A stretch of 33,000 nucleotides of DNA from Luteitalea sp. (GCA_009377495.1 WHTZ01000071.1:1-33000); one strand, 5' to 3'; positions 24,227 to 33,000 are shown, counted from the first letter of the stretch. The notes: generated by a model from the letters alone, not told the origin. Made by a program: numbers and translations.

Positions 24227-27200
24227 CTAGAACACGAATCGCAGCCCCAGTTGGATCTGCCGGGCGGTCGTGCGCGTGTTGTTAATCTGTCCGACCGTCG
24301 CGTTTGGCTGCCCGTTGGCATTGATGATGCTCGTATTGGGGGTGCCGAAGTTCGCCCGGTTGAACAGGTTGAAGATCTCCGCTCGGAACTGCAGGGATCG
24401 CCCGTTTCCGAACGTCGAGAAGGCCTTGGAGAGCCCCAGGTCGAAGGTGGCCAGGCCGGGCGTAATCAGGGTGTTCCGCCCCGCCGTGCCGAAGTAGCCG
24501 GGTGTGGTCGGCGCGAACTGGCTCGGGTCGAAATACTGATCGACGCCGCCCAGCACCGGGTTGTTGTCGCCGCCCGGCACCAAATCCGCGCGCAGTCCGT
24601 CGCCATCGCCGATGCGGTCTATCGCCTCGCGGGTGGAGCCGGACACCGACAGAGGAAAGCCGTCCGACAGCATCAGGATCCCGTTGACCCGCCAACCCTT
24701 CCCCACGACGCCCGTCAGCCCGGTCAGGTTCTGGCCGAACGGCAGCTCGTAGGTGAAGTTGGCAGAAAAGTTATGGCGGATGTCGAACGCCGACAAGCTG
24801 CGGTCTAGGTGGATATCCCAGAACCCCTGGACCGTGCGCTGCCCCTGGCTGAAGTTGTCGCCGCCGCTCGAGACGCCGGAACCCTGGTCCAAGGCCTTCG
24901 CGTAGCTGTAGCTGAACTGCGCGTCGAGCCCTCCGCTGAGACGCTTCTGCACGCCCAGCGTCAGGCCGTGGTAGTCGGCGTTTCCGCTCGTATGCTGGAG
25001 GCGCATGTCAGCCCACGCTGGGTTGATGCGATCAGCCCCTTCCGGAAAGAACTTCGGGTCCGCGGCCTGCTCAGGGTATCCCTCCCACTGCCTCAGATGG
25101 CCGATCGACTGAATCAGGAGATTCCGGTGTGTCGACCCGGTGTACCCGACTGCCACGACCCATCGGGCGGGCAGCTCCCGCTGCACCATCAGGCTCCACC
25201 GATAACCGTGCATCGTGTCGAGGTCGTACGCAATGCTGCGGATGTTGACCGCCGCGCTGAGCAGATCGAGCTGCGTCGAGTACGCATCCGGGAACCGTAG
25301 CGGTACATCGACGTTGCTCTGATCGACCGTCCCGACCAGCGTGAACGGCGGCAGTTCCTGCATGGTGGTGCGTGCGTGATAGAGGCTTGGGTGCTCGTAG
25401 TAGATCCCGAAGCCACCGCGCACGGACGTCTTGCGGTCGCCTGGAGCCCAGGCAAAGCCAACCCGGGGACTGAAGCTCTTCAGGGTCGGATTCTTGAATA
25501 GGGGGCCCACCGTGACTTCCGTGTCGGTGTAATGCCGCAGGCTCCCCGTGTTGCCCTCGCGCTCCTTCGGCACGGTCATGAACTCGTAACGCAGTCCCAG
25601 GTTCAACGTCAGATCTGAACGAACGGCCCAGTTGTCCTGAAAGTAGGCGCCGAACAGGAGCTGGCTCAGCGTGCGAACGGGCGTGTCGCCCTGCGGCAGC
25701 GTCGCCTCGAATTCCGCCGGCTGCCCCCGAAGGAGCTCCTCCAGGCCATCGAAGCTGTACACGCCATTGCAGCCGCGGGCGCAGCTGTCCTGCGTGAGGC
25801 GCATCGGATTGACCTCTGCCCCAAGCCGCAGGGAATGGTCCCCCAGATTCCACGAGAGCCCGTTTTGAATCGTGAAGACGTACTGGCCGTACGCGTCCAG
25901 GATCGTGCGGAAGCCGAGGCTACTGACCCCACTGACCCCCAGCTGGCCCATGAGATCCCGCTGGGGCAGAAACACGAGACTGCCGAAGTCTTGCGGGTTG
26001 AAGGGAATCGACCCCTCCGGCTTGGTGCTGCTGTACCCGAAGCTCAGCTCGTTGACGATCGACGGCGACCAGATGCTCGTGTGCTTGACCGATGCGACGT
26101 GCTTCGTGCTGGCGTCGCCCAGGCCATCCCCGGCGCCCGAGGTGGCCGCTCCGACGCGTTCGAGCATGCCGGCGATCTGGCGGTCCGCGGCGTCGTAGTT
26201 GTAGGTTGCCGCCAGTCGGCCGGCGCGCCCGAGATCGTGATCCACCTTGCCGAGGACATACTGGCCATCAGTTGGTCGATTCTCGGGGCCGGCAATCTGT
26301 ACCGTTCCGTCTCCCAGGTCCTCCACGATCGTGTTTCCGTCGCCCGGCACGGGCCAAAGATCCAAATATGGTCTGACCGCCGGATCGACTGGCACAACGC
26401 CGGTCGGCAGAATGCCCTGGCGCGCGTCCATCGTGGGCACGCGGATCGTGTCGGTCCGCCCAAGACGCTCCCGCAGGCCCTCGAAGCTCGCGAAGAAGAA
26501 CGTCCGGTCGCGCATGATTGGGCCGCCCACGGATCCGCCGTACTGGTGGCGTGTGAACTCGGGCTGCTCGACGTCGAACAGGTCGTCGAAGTAGTTGGGG
26601 GAGTCCAGCGAATCGTTGCGATGCGTCCAGAACGCCGACCCGTGCAGCGTGTTGGTCCCCGACTTGGTCACCGCGCTAATGATGCCACCCGGCTGGCTGC
26701 GGTACTCGGCCGAGTAGTTGTTCGTGATGATCTGGAACTCTTGGACGGTCTCGGCGCCCACATAGGAGCCCATCGCGCTCTGGGGGTTGCCGGAGAGATC
26801 GGTAGCGGCCACGCCGTCGAGCAAGTACAGATTCTGGTTGCCCCGGGCGCCCGCCACGCTGATCGTATCCCCCATGCCGCTGAAGACGCCGCCACCCGTC
26901 CGCGGCATCTTGATGATGCCTGGCTGCAAGTAGGTGAGCTGCGTCAGGTCGCGGTTGTTGAGAGGCAGCTCCTCGACGCGCTGCGAATCGATCAAGTTCG
27001 ACACCGTCGCGCTCGTGGTTTCGATCAGCGCCGCTTCGCGGACCACCGTCACGACTTCCTCCATGGCGCCGATCTCCAGCTCGAGATCCACGACCGCGTG
27101 CCGCCCGACCGTCAAGCCGATCCCGCTGCGTAGGATCGGCCGGAAACCGGACAGCTCCGCGCGTACCTCCCAGGCGCCCAGCGGCAGGCTGGGCGCCTCG

Positions 27201-27397
27201 TACCGTCCCTCCGCGTCGGTCACAAGCGTCCGCGAGACGCTCGTATCCACGTGCCGCACCGTCACCGTCACCCCAGGCAACACACCACCGCCGCCGTCCT
27301 TGACCGTCCCCGAGATCGTTCCCGTGGTCAATTGGGCCAGAGCGCCTGGTGGGGCGACGAGCAGAAAGCCGATCAGCACGAACGGCACCCTACTCAT
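24227..27397 (-). CDS. Oar-like TonB-dependent receptor (tandem copy A)
   Basis: 1056 residues from ATG 27397 with GGAGG 7 nt upstream and a signal peptide (MSRVPFVLIGFLLVAPPGALAQ); the longer open frame upstream would run through the promoter. Domains as in copy B: regulatory domain with GTISGTVKDGGGGVLPGVTV, plug (LPLNNRDLTQLTYLQPGI, LYLLDGVAATDLSGNPQSAM), barrel with a CARGC pair, and terminal LGLRFVF. The two copies match almost residue for residue in the plug and last 100 residues and differ most in the signal peptide and in scattered loop positions. It has a promoter preceded by two GGTNNNACC sites. It heads the minus-strand series receptor A, receptor B, ThDP enzyme, cytochrome. Confidence 0.93.
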   Translation of the reverse strand: MSRVPFVLIGFLLVAPPGALAQLTTGTISGTVKDGGGGVLPGVTVTVRHVDTSVSRTLVTDAEGRYEAPSLPLGAWEVRAELSGFRPILRSGIGLTVGRHAVVDLELEIGAMEEVVTVVREAALIETTSATVSNLIDSQRVEELPLNNRDLTQLTYLQPGIIKMPRTGGGVFSGMGDTISVAGARGNQNLYLLDGVAATDLSGNPQSAMGSYVGAETVQEFQIITNNYSAEYRSQPGGIISAVTKSGTNTLHGSAFWTHRNDSLDSPNYFDDLFDVEQPEFTRHQYGGSVGGPIMRDRTFFFASFEGLRERLGRTDTIRVPTMDARQGILPTGVVPVDPAVRPYLDLWPVPGDGNTIVEDLGDGTVQIAGPENRPTDGQYVLGKVDHDLGRAGRLAATYNYDAADRQIAGMLERVGAATSGAGDGLGDASTKHVASVKHTSIWSPSIVNELSFGYSSTKPEGSIPFNPQDFGSLVFLPQRDLMGQLGVSGVSSLGFRTILDAYGQYVFTIQNGLSWNLGDHSLRLGAEVNPMRLTQDSCARGCNGVYSFDGLEELLRGQPAEFEATLPQGDTPVRTLSQLLFGAYFQDNWAVRSDLTLNLGLRYEFMTVPKEREGNTGSLRHYTDTEVTVGPLFKNPTLKSFSPRVGFAWAPGDRKTSVRGGFGIYYEHPSLYHARTTMQELPPFTLVGTVDQSNVDVPLRFPDAYSTQLDLLSAAVNIRSIAYDLDTMHGYRWSLMVQRELPARWVVAVGYTGSTHRNLLIQSIGHLRQWEGYPEQAADPKFFPEGADRINPAWADMRLQHTSGNADYHGLTLGVQKRLSGGLDAQFSYSYAKALDQGSGVSSGGDNFSQGQRTVQGFWDIHLDRSLSAFDIRHNFSANFTYELPFGQNLTGLTGVVGKGWRVNGILMLSDGFPLSVSGSTREAIDRIGDGDGLRADLVPGGDNNPVLGGVDQYFDPSQFAPTTPGYFGTAGRNTLITPGLATFDLGLSKAFSTFGNGRSLQFRAEIFNLFNRANFGTPNTSIINANGQPNATVGQINNTRTTARQIQLGLRFVF

Positions 27398-27424
27398 AAC
27401 AGACCTCCAGAGTTTGTATGTCGC

Positions 27425-27453
27425 ACTGTAAGGGGCGGGCCTTCGCATGTCAA
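27425..27453 (-). promoter_or_regulatory. Predicted promoter of receptor A
   Basis: On the minus strand TTGACA (27453-27448) and TACAGT (27430-27425) are 17 bp apart, 28 bp before the ATG at 27397. The -35 box is perfect and the -10 matches four of six. The two operator-like palindromes lie immediately upstream. Confidence 0.5.
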
Positions 27454-27458
27454 GAACT

Positions 27459-27489
27459 AAAGGTCCGACCAAGACATGGTCTGACCAAT
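27459..27489. promoter_or_regulatory. Two adjacent GGTNNNACC operators upstream of receptor A
   Basis: AAAGGTCCGACCAAG (27459-27473) and ATGGTCTGACCAAT (27476-27489) have the same GGTC-N-GACC core, centred about 16 bp apart. They end 5 bp upstream of the -35 box. Tandem spacing suggests cooperative binding of two dimers. Being upstream of the -35 element they could serve activation or, by looping, repression. Confidence 0.6.
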
Positions 27490-27557
27490 CAGTGTGGAGG
27501 CGGGCGTCACGCAGGCAGAAAGCCGCCTGCCGAAGGGGGGAATGGGCCGCGCGTGCA

Positions 27558-29735
27558 CTACCTCTGCCGCGCGTCTGCCGCAACGATTTCGAAGGCTGCT
27601 TGGCGCCTGGCGACTCGATCCTCGCCGTTGCCCGGGCGCGCCTCTATGCGGAGTGTGTACTGGCCAGGCGGCAATCCCGCCAAGGAGATCGGCACGGCTC
27701 CGGCGAAGTCCCCCCCGGCGCCGGCAGAGGACTGCTCTTCCGACCTGAATCGAACACGGCCGTCGGCGCTGTGTACGGTCGTCAAGACCTCTATGGCCCC
27801 CGTGCCGGCCGTCGCTCCGCGGTAGACCTCGAAGAACGCCGTCAGCGTCTGGTCGGGATGAAAGCTGCGTGCGCCGGTCGGCGGAGACGGAAGCACGCCG
27901 TGGAGTTGGGCGTCCGGCCGCGCGGTTGGCATCTGGCCAGCGCTTGGCCCGGTCAGGACCAGGCCGCTCATCGCCAGCGCCGCGGTGCTGAAGTCAGGAA
28001 TGTCGAGATCGTAGAAGACGCTGCCCGCCGCGCGTGACCCGAGCTCGTGTGCAGCGGCGCGCAGCTGAAACCGACCGGGTGGCAGGTTGAGGCGAAACAG
28101 CATCCTCAGACCGTGAGCCTGCATGGCCGCATAGGTCGACGGCTTCAGTCGCAGGTTGATCGTGTGCCGGTCGCCGGCCTTGAACGTCGCCTGCTCGTCG
28201 AGCGCCACGATGGCCACGTCCAGCCTGTCGATGTACAAGCCGTCCTTTTGCTCGAAGCGGAAGCTCCGCGCATCGACCTCGACGCCGACCAGAACGGATG
28301 CCTCGTCCACGCCTTTGAACGGAGCTGCGAAGGCGCGCACCGGTAGCGCCGCCACGGGGAGCGGGCTATTGAGGGCCTCGCGCAGCGCCGCAGATGGCTC
28401 GAGGGCTTCCGTCAAGGGCCCCGATTCCACGTTCTTCGGTCGTGCGGCCGTATAACCTGAGCGCGCCCGAACGCGCACGCCTGGCCTGGTGACGCGTACG
28501 TCGATCTTGCGGAAGCTCCCGTCTTGCTTCGGGTCGGTCGAATGGTACCCAAGCAGGTAGTACGCGCTGTTGTCGGCGACGATGCGGTCGAAGGCCGCAT
28601 CGAAATCGTTCGAGCTGACCGATGCGAAACCGCCAGTGTGGTCCGACAGCGCTCGAAGGCTGTCCTGTGCCCGCCTGACCTCGTTCTCGAACGCTGTCGT
28701 GGTGAGGCCAAGGAGCGGATTCTGGGGCAGCGACGTCACCTCGATCAGCTCGTCGCCCGTCCCGGCGAGGCCTCGCGGATCGACGGCGTAGACGCTGAGG
28801 TTCGCACGCGCGGACGCGCGGATCGTCTGCTGGAGCTCGCGGAGTAGCGCGGGGGCATCGGTATTCGTGAAGGTCGTCAGTCCGCTCGAGGTCTGGGCGG
28901 CGCCCATCTGAAGGTCGTAGTCGAGGCCTTCGCTGAACAGCACGACGGCCTTGCGGCGCCCCTGTGAGCGGGCGAGCAAGTCTCCCAGGTTGGTCAGTGT
29001 GGCGAGCATGCTCCGCGCCTGGTCGGCCCGCGTGCCAGCAAGCGGGTCGGTGATGCGCCGCATCCGCATGTCCGCGTTGGTCGGCTCGTCCGGACGCCTG
29101 TCGTATGCGTCCAGCTGTTCCAGCACGCTCGACCGCAACTTGCGGCCCATGAACTTGTCGACCGCCCTGATCAGGAGTTGCGAACTGGTCGTGAGCTCCT
29201 GGTTGGCGTCACCACGGCCGCTCGTGTGGAGGACAGCCGCGACGTCGTTCGGTCCAAGGTGCTGCTCGATGAACTGCCGCGCCGCCGCTTTCACCTGTAC
29301 AGACCGCTGGGCGGCCACGTGAAGATCGTCGAGCACGATCACGTACACGCGCCCGCTCGCCGCCAGGTCGTTCGAGCGCACATCAGGCTCGACGCGCGTC
29401 GGACCGACCGCGCTCGCGGTCGTCGACGGATCTCCGCTGACGACGGGGATCTCCACGAGCGAAACGCTCGACACGTGCTGCCGCTCGCCGTCCTCGTACA
29501 CTTCGAGCTCTTCGACGCGAAGATCGCGGACGAATCGCCCCTGCCCGTCGGTCACCGTCACGTCCACGTTGACGTAGTCGATGTCCACCCGGAACGAGGC
29601 GCCCGGTTGCTGCCGTGCTTCGCGGACAGGGCCCTTGCGGGCGGCGAACGATACCTGCGAAGGGGCTACGAGGAACGAGCACACGACTGCGAGCAGGGAG
29701 AGCCGCACGCCGACCCTGACACGCGTGCTCACCAT
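27558..29735 (-). CDS. VWFA-related domain protein, secreted
   Basis: 725 residues from ATG 29735, with a signal peptide (MVSTRVRVGVRLSLLAVVCS, then FLVAPSQVSFAA). The segment ASFRVDIDYVNVDVTVTDGQ, then LRVEELEVYEDGERQ (about 46-86), and the following fold (about 128-360: VYVIVLDDLHV, VVLFSEGLDYDLQ) match the acidobacterial 'VWFA-related' family. The metal-ion site DxSxS of true VWA domains is not present; LDDLHVAAQRS stands in its place. The C-terminal half (about 450-725) is predicted beta-rich with no family recognised. The start overlaps the stop of the upstream receptor by 7 nt, so the two are made together. It probably acts in the periplasm or at the surface as a binding partner. Function not established. 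Confidence 0.85.
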   Translation of the reverse strand: MVSTRVRVGVRLSLLAVVCSFLVAPSQVSFAARKGPVREARQQPGASFRVDIDYVNVDVTVTDGQGRFVRDLRVEELEVYEDGERQHVSSVSLVEIPVVSGDPSTTASAVGPTRVEPDVRSNDLAASGRVYVIVLDDLHVAAQRSVQVKAAARQFIEQHLGPNDVAAVLHTSGRGDANQELTTSSQLLIRAVDKFMGRKLRSSVLEQLDAYDRRPDEPTNADMRMRRITDPLAGTRADQARSMLATLTNLGDLLARSQGRRKAVVLFSEGLDYDLQMGAAQTSSGLTTFTNTDAPALLRELQQTIRASARANLSVYAVDPRGLAGTGDELIEVTSLPQNPLLGLTTTAFENEVRRAQDSLRALSDHTGGFASVSSNDFDAAFDRIVADNSAYYLLGYHSTDPKQDGSFRKIDVRVTRPGVRVRARSGYTAARPKNVESGPLTEALEPSAALREALNSPLPVAALPVRAFAAPFKGVDEASVLVGVEVDARSFRFEQKDGLYIDRLDVAIVALDEQATFKAGDRHTINLRLKPSTYAAMQAHGLRMLFRLNLPPGRFQLRAAAHELGSRAAGSVFYDLDIPDFSTAALAMSGLVLTGPSAGQMPTARPDAQLHGVLPSPPTGARSFHPDQTLTAFFEVYRGATAGTGAIEVLTTVHSADGRVRFRSEEQSSAGAGGDFAGAVPISLAGLPPGQYTLRIEARPGNGEDRVARRQAAFEIVAADARQR

Positions 29736-32700
29736 GACGCTCTGAGACTCAGCTGGATCTCGCGCGGTCCGGTCGTCGTCGTGGTGATACGCCCGGCGCT
29801 GCTGATCGGCGCTTCGTCCTGCCTCACGCCCGCAAAGGCAATGCGCTGTGGCACACCGAGATTGGTGTGATTGAGCGCATTGAAGATGTCGAGGCGAAGC
29901 TCCAGCCGTCGCGCGCCTCCCACCGAGCCGGACGCGAGCGCTTTCGCAAATGCCAGATCGAGCGTCGCAAGCCCCGGTCCGGTGAGACTGTTGCGGCCCA
30001 CGTTGCCGAAGGTGCCGGGCGCCTGCAGCTCGAAGGCCGAGGGATCGAAGTAGCGCTCGGCGCCTCCGAGGATGATTCGATCGGGGTCGACCCCCGGTCT
30101 GAGATTCGGCCGGTGCACCGAGACACGCGCCAGCGTGTGCGAGTAATCTCCCTTGATGCCGACCGTGAACGGATTGCCCGATCGCAGGGCTAGGATGCCA
30201 CTGATCGTCCAGTCACCGGCCACGTGGCGGAGCATCGTGGGGGCGTCCCTCAGGCTCGGCATTCTCCAGATGAAGCTCGTCGTCAGGTTGTGGCGGCGGT
30301 CGAAGTCCGCGGGCCCTCGATCGGGCGCCTTGCGATCGGGATCCATCCACTGCGTCACGCTGCCGTCCGACTCGGTGGGCACCGTGCCCTGCGTGTCGTC
30401 GGTGGCTCGCGACAACGTGTAACTTGCCTGGAACTGCAGTCCCTCGTGTAGCCGCCGGGTGAGCTTCAGTTGGAGGGCGTCATACCAGGAGTTGCCGTCT
30501 GGCGTTCGGTACGAGATGGCGCCGAACGCGGGGTTGCGGCGGGGGCTCCCCGGCGCAAACACGTGCGTCCCGTCCGGCAGGACGTCAGGAAGTGGAGCGT
30601 TCAAGTCGCCCGACCGCACAACGTTGGTGCCCCGGGAACCGGCGTACGCGACGGTCAACGTTGTCCTCCAGGGGAGCACGCGTTCGACTGCGGCGTTGTA
30701 ATGGACGAGGCGAGGCGTTTGCCAGTCGTACGCGGGCACGCCGAGGCTGAGCTCCGTAGACACCGGCAGGTCCGGATGTGGGAACCCCGGATTTCTCACG
30801 GTCACCTGATCGAAGAAGGGCGGATTGGTTCCGACCGTCTGGGCTACAAATGGCAGCGTGTTGATGTCGTAGAACATCCCCGCGCCGGCCCGCAAGACGG
30901 TATGGCCGTCGGGGTTGGGCATCCAGGTGATCCCGAGCCGCGGCGCGAGGTTCATCTTCTCCGTGCGCAGGAGCGTGCCCGTGACCGGCACAACGTCATG
31001 GAGCGGATCAGGCAAGGCGACCAGCCGCCCCTCGGCTTCGCGCGGCGCCGTGGCGAGCTCCCATCGGAGCCCCCCGCTCAGCGTCAGCCCCGGCGACAGC
31101 TTCACGTCGTCCTGGGCATACAGGCCGAACTGCGTACTCGAGAGCTCCCGCAGCGATTCGGATCCGGGCAATGCCAGCGACAGCACTGACGGACGCCCCT
31201 CCAGGAACTGGGCAATACCCGGAAAGGTGTAGCGCCCAGCCCAGAAGATCTGAAAGTCGACCAGTGCGTCGAAGTGCTCCACGAGCGCACCCATCTTCAG
31301 CAAATGCGATCCTTTCGAGATCGCCACGTCGTCTGCGAGCGAAAACAGCCGCTGACGCGCACGCGTGTGCGGTGAGACGAGCGATCCGAAGGCGGGCATG
31401 CCTCCGACCCTGAAGTGCGGAATCCCGCGTCCCGGAACGATCGATAGGTCGTCGGAGAAACCTCGCCCCGTGGTATCGGTCTGCTCGAGGTCCGTGAAGC
31501 TGTAGGAGAACCGCGCCGTGTTGACAATGCTGTCGGAGGCGACGTGCATGTCCTCGATCGTGAGGAAGCGGCTCTCCGATTCCCACTCGACGTCTGCCTC
31601 GGGATAGTTCCCCGGCTCCGTCTTGCGTGCGCCGTCGAAGGTCACCCGCGCAAAGACGCTGTTTCCGCGCCCCAGATCGACGTCGATCCTGCCCTGCCCG
31701 AAGCCCTCGTTCGTGGGCCGAACTGCCTCGAACCGGTATTCCGCGAGGCCATCGCCGAAGTCGATGCCGTTTGGAAGCGGGAAGACGTCGAGAAACGGCT
31801 CGACCAGCGGGCTCACAGCAATCGTCCCTCCAGGTCGCTGGGGGTCGGCCAGATGCCCGTGACGCGCCGCAACCGAGGGCACGGTCGTGACCTGTGTGAT
31901 GCCTCTCGACTCGCGAAGCCACTCGCCGGTCGCGAAGAACACCGCGCGATCACGACGCACTGGTCCGCCGAGAGAGAACCCGGCCTGCCGGCGCCAGAAC
32001 TCCGGCTTTTCGGTGTCGAAATAGCTCTTTGCGTCGAGCCGGCCGTCCCTGAACGTGCCGAACGCCGACCCGTGTAGGTCGCTTGAGCCAGACTTGGTAA
32101 TGATGCTCACGACGCCGCCACTGACGCCACCATGCGATGCGTCATAGGCGTTGGTCATGACTTGAAACTCACGGACTGCCTCGAGGCCGAGAAACGTCCC
32201 CGCGACGCTGCCCAAACCGTTGTTATAGAGGTCGGCGACGCTCGTCCCGTCGAGTAGCCATGCGTTGGACCGGCTGCTCGCCCCAGTGACATTGATCTTG
32301 AGGCCGTGCTGGTAGAGAACGCCCGTCTCTCGACTGGTGGTTGCCACCACGCCGGGCTCGAGGAGTGTCAGTTGCTCGTAGCTCCGGCCGTTGACCGGCA
32401 GCCCCAGCACCAGATCGCGATCGACGATACCACCGAGCTCGGCGGATTCTCGTTGCAGCGCTGACGCGAAGACCTGAACCTCTTCATCGCCCGCCGCGAT
32501 CTGCAGTTGAACGTCCAGCACGATCGTCTGACCCGCCACAATGCGCAGGTGCTGCGTGTGGCGCGCGAACCCTGGGACGTCGACCTCGAGCCGGTAGTCT
32601 CCCGGCGCCAGGGACGAGAGACGGTAGCGGCCAGCCTCGTCGCTCGTGGCGTGTCTGGTAACCGAGGTTTCGGTGTGAACGAGCGTGACCACAGCCCCGG

Positions 32701-32836
32701 CCACACGTCCGCGCGTGGCATCGCTCACGAGTCCGGACGCGGCGCCGCCCACATTCTGCGCACCCGCACCACGTGCCACTTCGCAGACGAGCGTGACACC
32801 GAGCACCACGATGAACAAGGTTCGCGTCGTGCTCAT
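29729..32836 (-). CDS. Oar-like TonB-dependent receptor
   Basis: 1035 residues from ATG 32836, chosen because a signal peptide follows (MSTTRTLFIVVLGVTLVCEV, then ARGAGAQ); no good ribosome binding site is visible, so the start is less sure than in the other receptors. Regulatory domain GLVSDATRGRVAGAVVTLVH, with GRYRLSSLAPGDYRLEVDVP; plug with GLPVNGRSYEQLTLLEPGVV, AWLLDGTSVADLYNNGLGSV, FQVMTNAYDASHGGVSGG, TKSGSSDLHGSAFGTF; barrel ending LSLRASW. It is more diverged from copies A and B than they are from each other. Coupled by a 7-nt overlap to the VWFA-related gene. A weak operator-like palindrome lies 32 bp upstream. Confidence 0.9.
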   Translation of the reverse strand: MSTTRTLFIVVLGVTLVCEVARGAGAQNVGGAASGLVSDATRGRVAGAVVTLVHTETSVTRHATSDEAGRYRLSSLAPGDYRLEVDVPGFARHTQHLRIVAGQTIVLDVQLQIAAGDEEVQVFASALQRESAELGGIVDRDLVLGLPVNGRSYEQLTLLEPGVVATTSRETGVLYQHGLKINVTGASSRSNAWLLDGTSVADLYNNGLGSVAGTFLGLEAVREFQVMTNAYDASHGGVSGGVVSIITKSGSSDLHGSAFGTFRDGRLDAKSYFDTEKPEFWRRQAGFSLGGPVRRDRAVFFATGEWLRESRGITQVTTVPSVAARHGHLADPQRPGGTIAVSPLVEPFLDVFPLPNGIDFGDGLAEYRFEAVRPTNEGFGQGRIDVDLGRGNSVFARVTFDGARKTEPGNYPEADVEWESESRFLTIEDMHVASDSIVNTARFSYSFTDLEQTDTTGRGFSDDLSIVPGRGIPHFRVGGMPAFGSLVSPHTRARQRLFSLADDVAISKGSHLLKMGALVEHFDALVDFQIFWAGRYTFPGIAQFLEGRPSVLSLALPGSESLRELSSTQFGLYAQDDVKLSPGLTLSGGLRWELATAPREAEGRLVALPDPLHDVVPVTGTLLRTEKMNLAPRLGITWMPNPDGHTVLRAGAGMFYDINTLPFVAQTVGTNPPFFDQVTVRNPGFPHPDLPVSTELSLGVPAYDWQTPRLVHYNAAVERVLPWRTTLTVAYAGSRGTNVVRSGDLNAPLPDVLPDGTHVFAPGSPRRNPAFGAISYRTPDGNSWYDALQLKLTRRLHEGLQFQASYTLSRATDDTQGTVPTESDGSVTQWMDPDRKAPDRGPADFDRRHNLTTSFIWRMPSLRDAPTMLRHVAGDWTISGILALRSGNPFTVGIKGDYSHTLARVSVHRPNLRPGVDPDRIILGGAERYFDPSAFELQAPGTFGNVGRNSLTGPGLATLDLAFAKALASGSVGGARRLELRLDIFNALNHTNLGVPQRIAFAGVRQDEAPISSAGRITTTTTGPREIQLSLRASW

Positions 32837-32867
32837 GAAGGGCAGCAATTTACCACGATCCGGAATC

Positions 32868-32882
32868 AATGGTAGCACCAAT
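32868..32882. promoter_or_regulatory. Weak GGTNNNACC site upstream of receptor at 32836
   Basis: AATGGTAGCACCAAT has the core and nearly symmetrical flanks, and on one strand resembles the 5119 site (ATGGTAGGACCAT against ATGGTAGCACCAA). It is the least certain member of the set. Confidence 0.35.
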
Positions 32883-32904
32883 CTGCCCGCCTGCTGGTGT
32901 TTGC

Positions 32905-32935
32905 TTGACAGCGCATTACGTCGTTCGCGTACTAT
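32905..32935 (+). promoter_or_regulatory. Possible plus-strand promoter pointing out of the window
   Basis: TTGACA (32905-32910) and TACTAT (32930-32935) are 19 bp apart, longer than ideal. An ATG at 32973 follows but only 28 bases remain, so no gene can be called. If real, the promoter is divergent from the receptor gene. Confidence 0.3.
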
Positions 32936-33000
32936 GAACGAGGTCAGCCCGTCTCCAGCCATTGGACGAACCATGGAGGTCAGGGAGTGCTGTGCTTCTT

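Noticed and set aside
27459..27489. Two similar short units as the start of a repeat array or CRISPR
   Set aside because: Only two imperfect palindromic units with a 2-bp gap; they fit an operator pair far better.
32973..33000. ATG on the plus strand as the start of a gene at the window edge
   Set aside because: Only nine codons are visible and there is no clear ribosome binding site.

Overview
The window looks like a chromosomal segment of a GC-rich Acidobacteriota genome, most likely of the Vicinamibacteria type. This is inferred from four complete genes and one broken gene for large Oar-like TonB-dependent receptors (N-terminal carboxypeptidase-regulatory domain), from a 'VWFA-related' protein of a kind typical of that phylum, and from codon use. 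No rRNA, tRNA or CRISPR array was seen.

Layout. (i) 1-1688: the 5' half of a probable group II intron runs straight into the C-terminal part of a receptor gene. (ii) 1724-6804, minus strand: ATP-dependent PEP carboxykinase, then a 608-aa lipoprotein distantly resembling M29 aminopeptidase T/NicX proteins, then a DASS-type carboxylate permease overlapping the lipoprotein gene by 4 nt. (iii) 6805-7117: a divergent control region with inverted repeats and promoters. (iv) 7118-12726, plus strand: a paralogous lipoprotein, a 1015-aa FtsX-type ABC permease and a LolD/MacB-type ATPase. (v) 12974-18312, plus strand: a receptor followed by a secreted beta-propeller whose reading frame is crossed by one in-frame UGA. 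(vi) 32836-18390, minus strand: receptor, VWFA-related protein, two tandemly duplicated receptors, a Tat-exported thiamine-diphosphate (ThDP) enzyme and a small c-type cytochrome with a helix-hairpin-helix tail.

A common thread is a palindrome with core GGTNNNACC, best seen as the 19-bp perfect repeat at 6876-6894. It recurs in the upstream region of both lipoproteins, pckA and three receptors. This is the core of operators bound by FadR-subfamily GntR regulators (PdhR type). No regulator gene is in the window.

Working model (inference): a co-regulated organic-acid system. Receptors bring a small acidic compound through the outer membrane. Envelope lipoproteins and a periplasmic ThDP enzyme, perhaps passing electrons to cytochrome c, transform it. 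The DASS permease imports the product, and PEP carboxykinase feeds it to gluconeogenesis. The substrate cannot be named from sequence. The most unusual points are the exported ThDP enzyme/cytochrome pair, the M29-like lipoprotein family, the possible selenocysteine codon in the propeller, and the shared operator.
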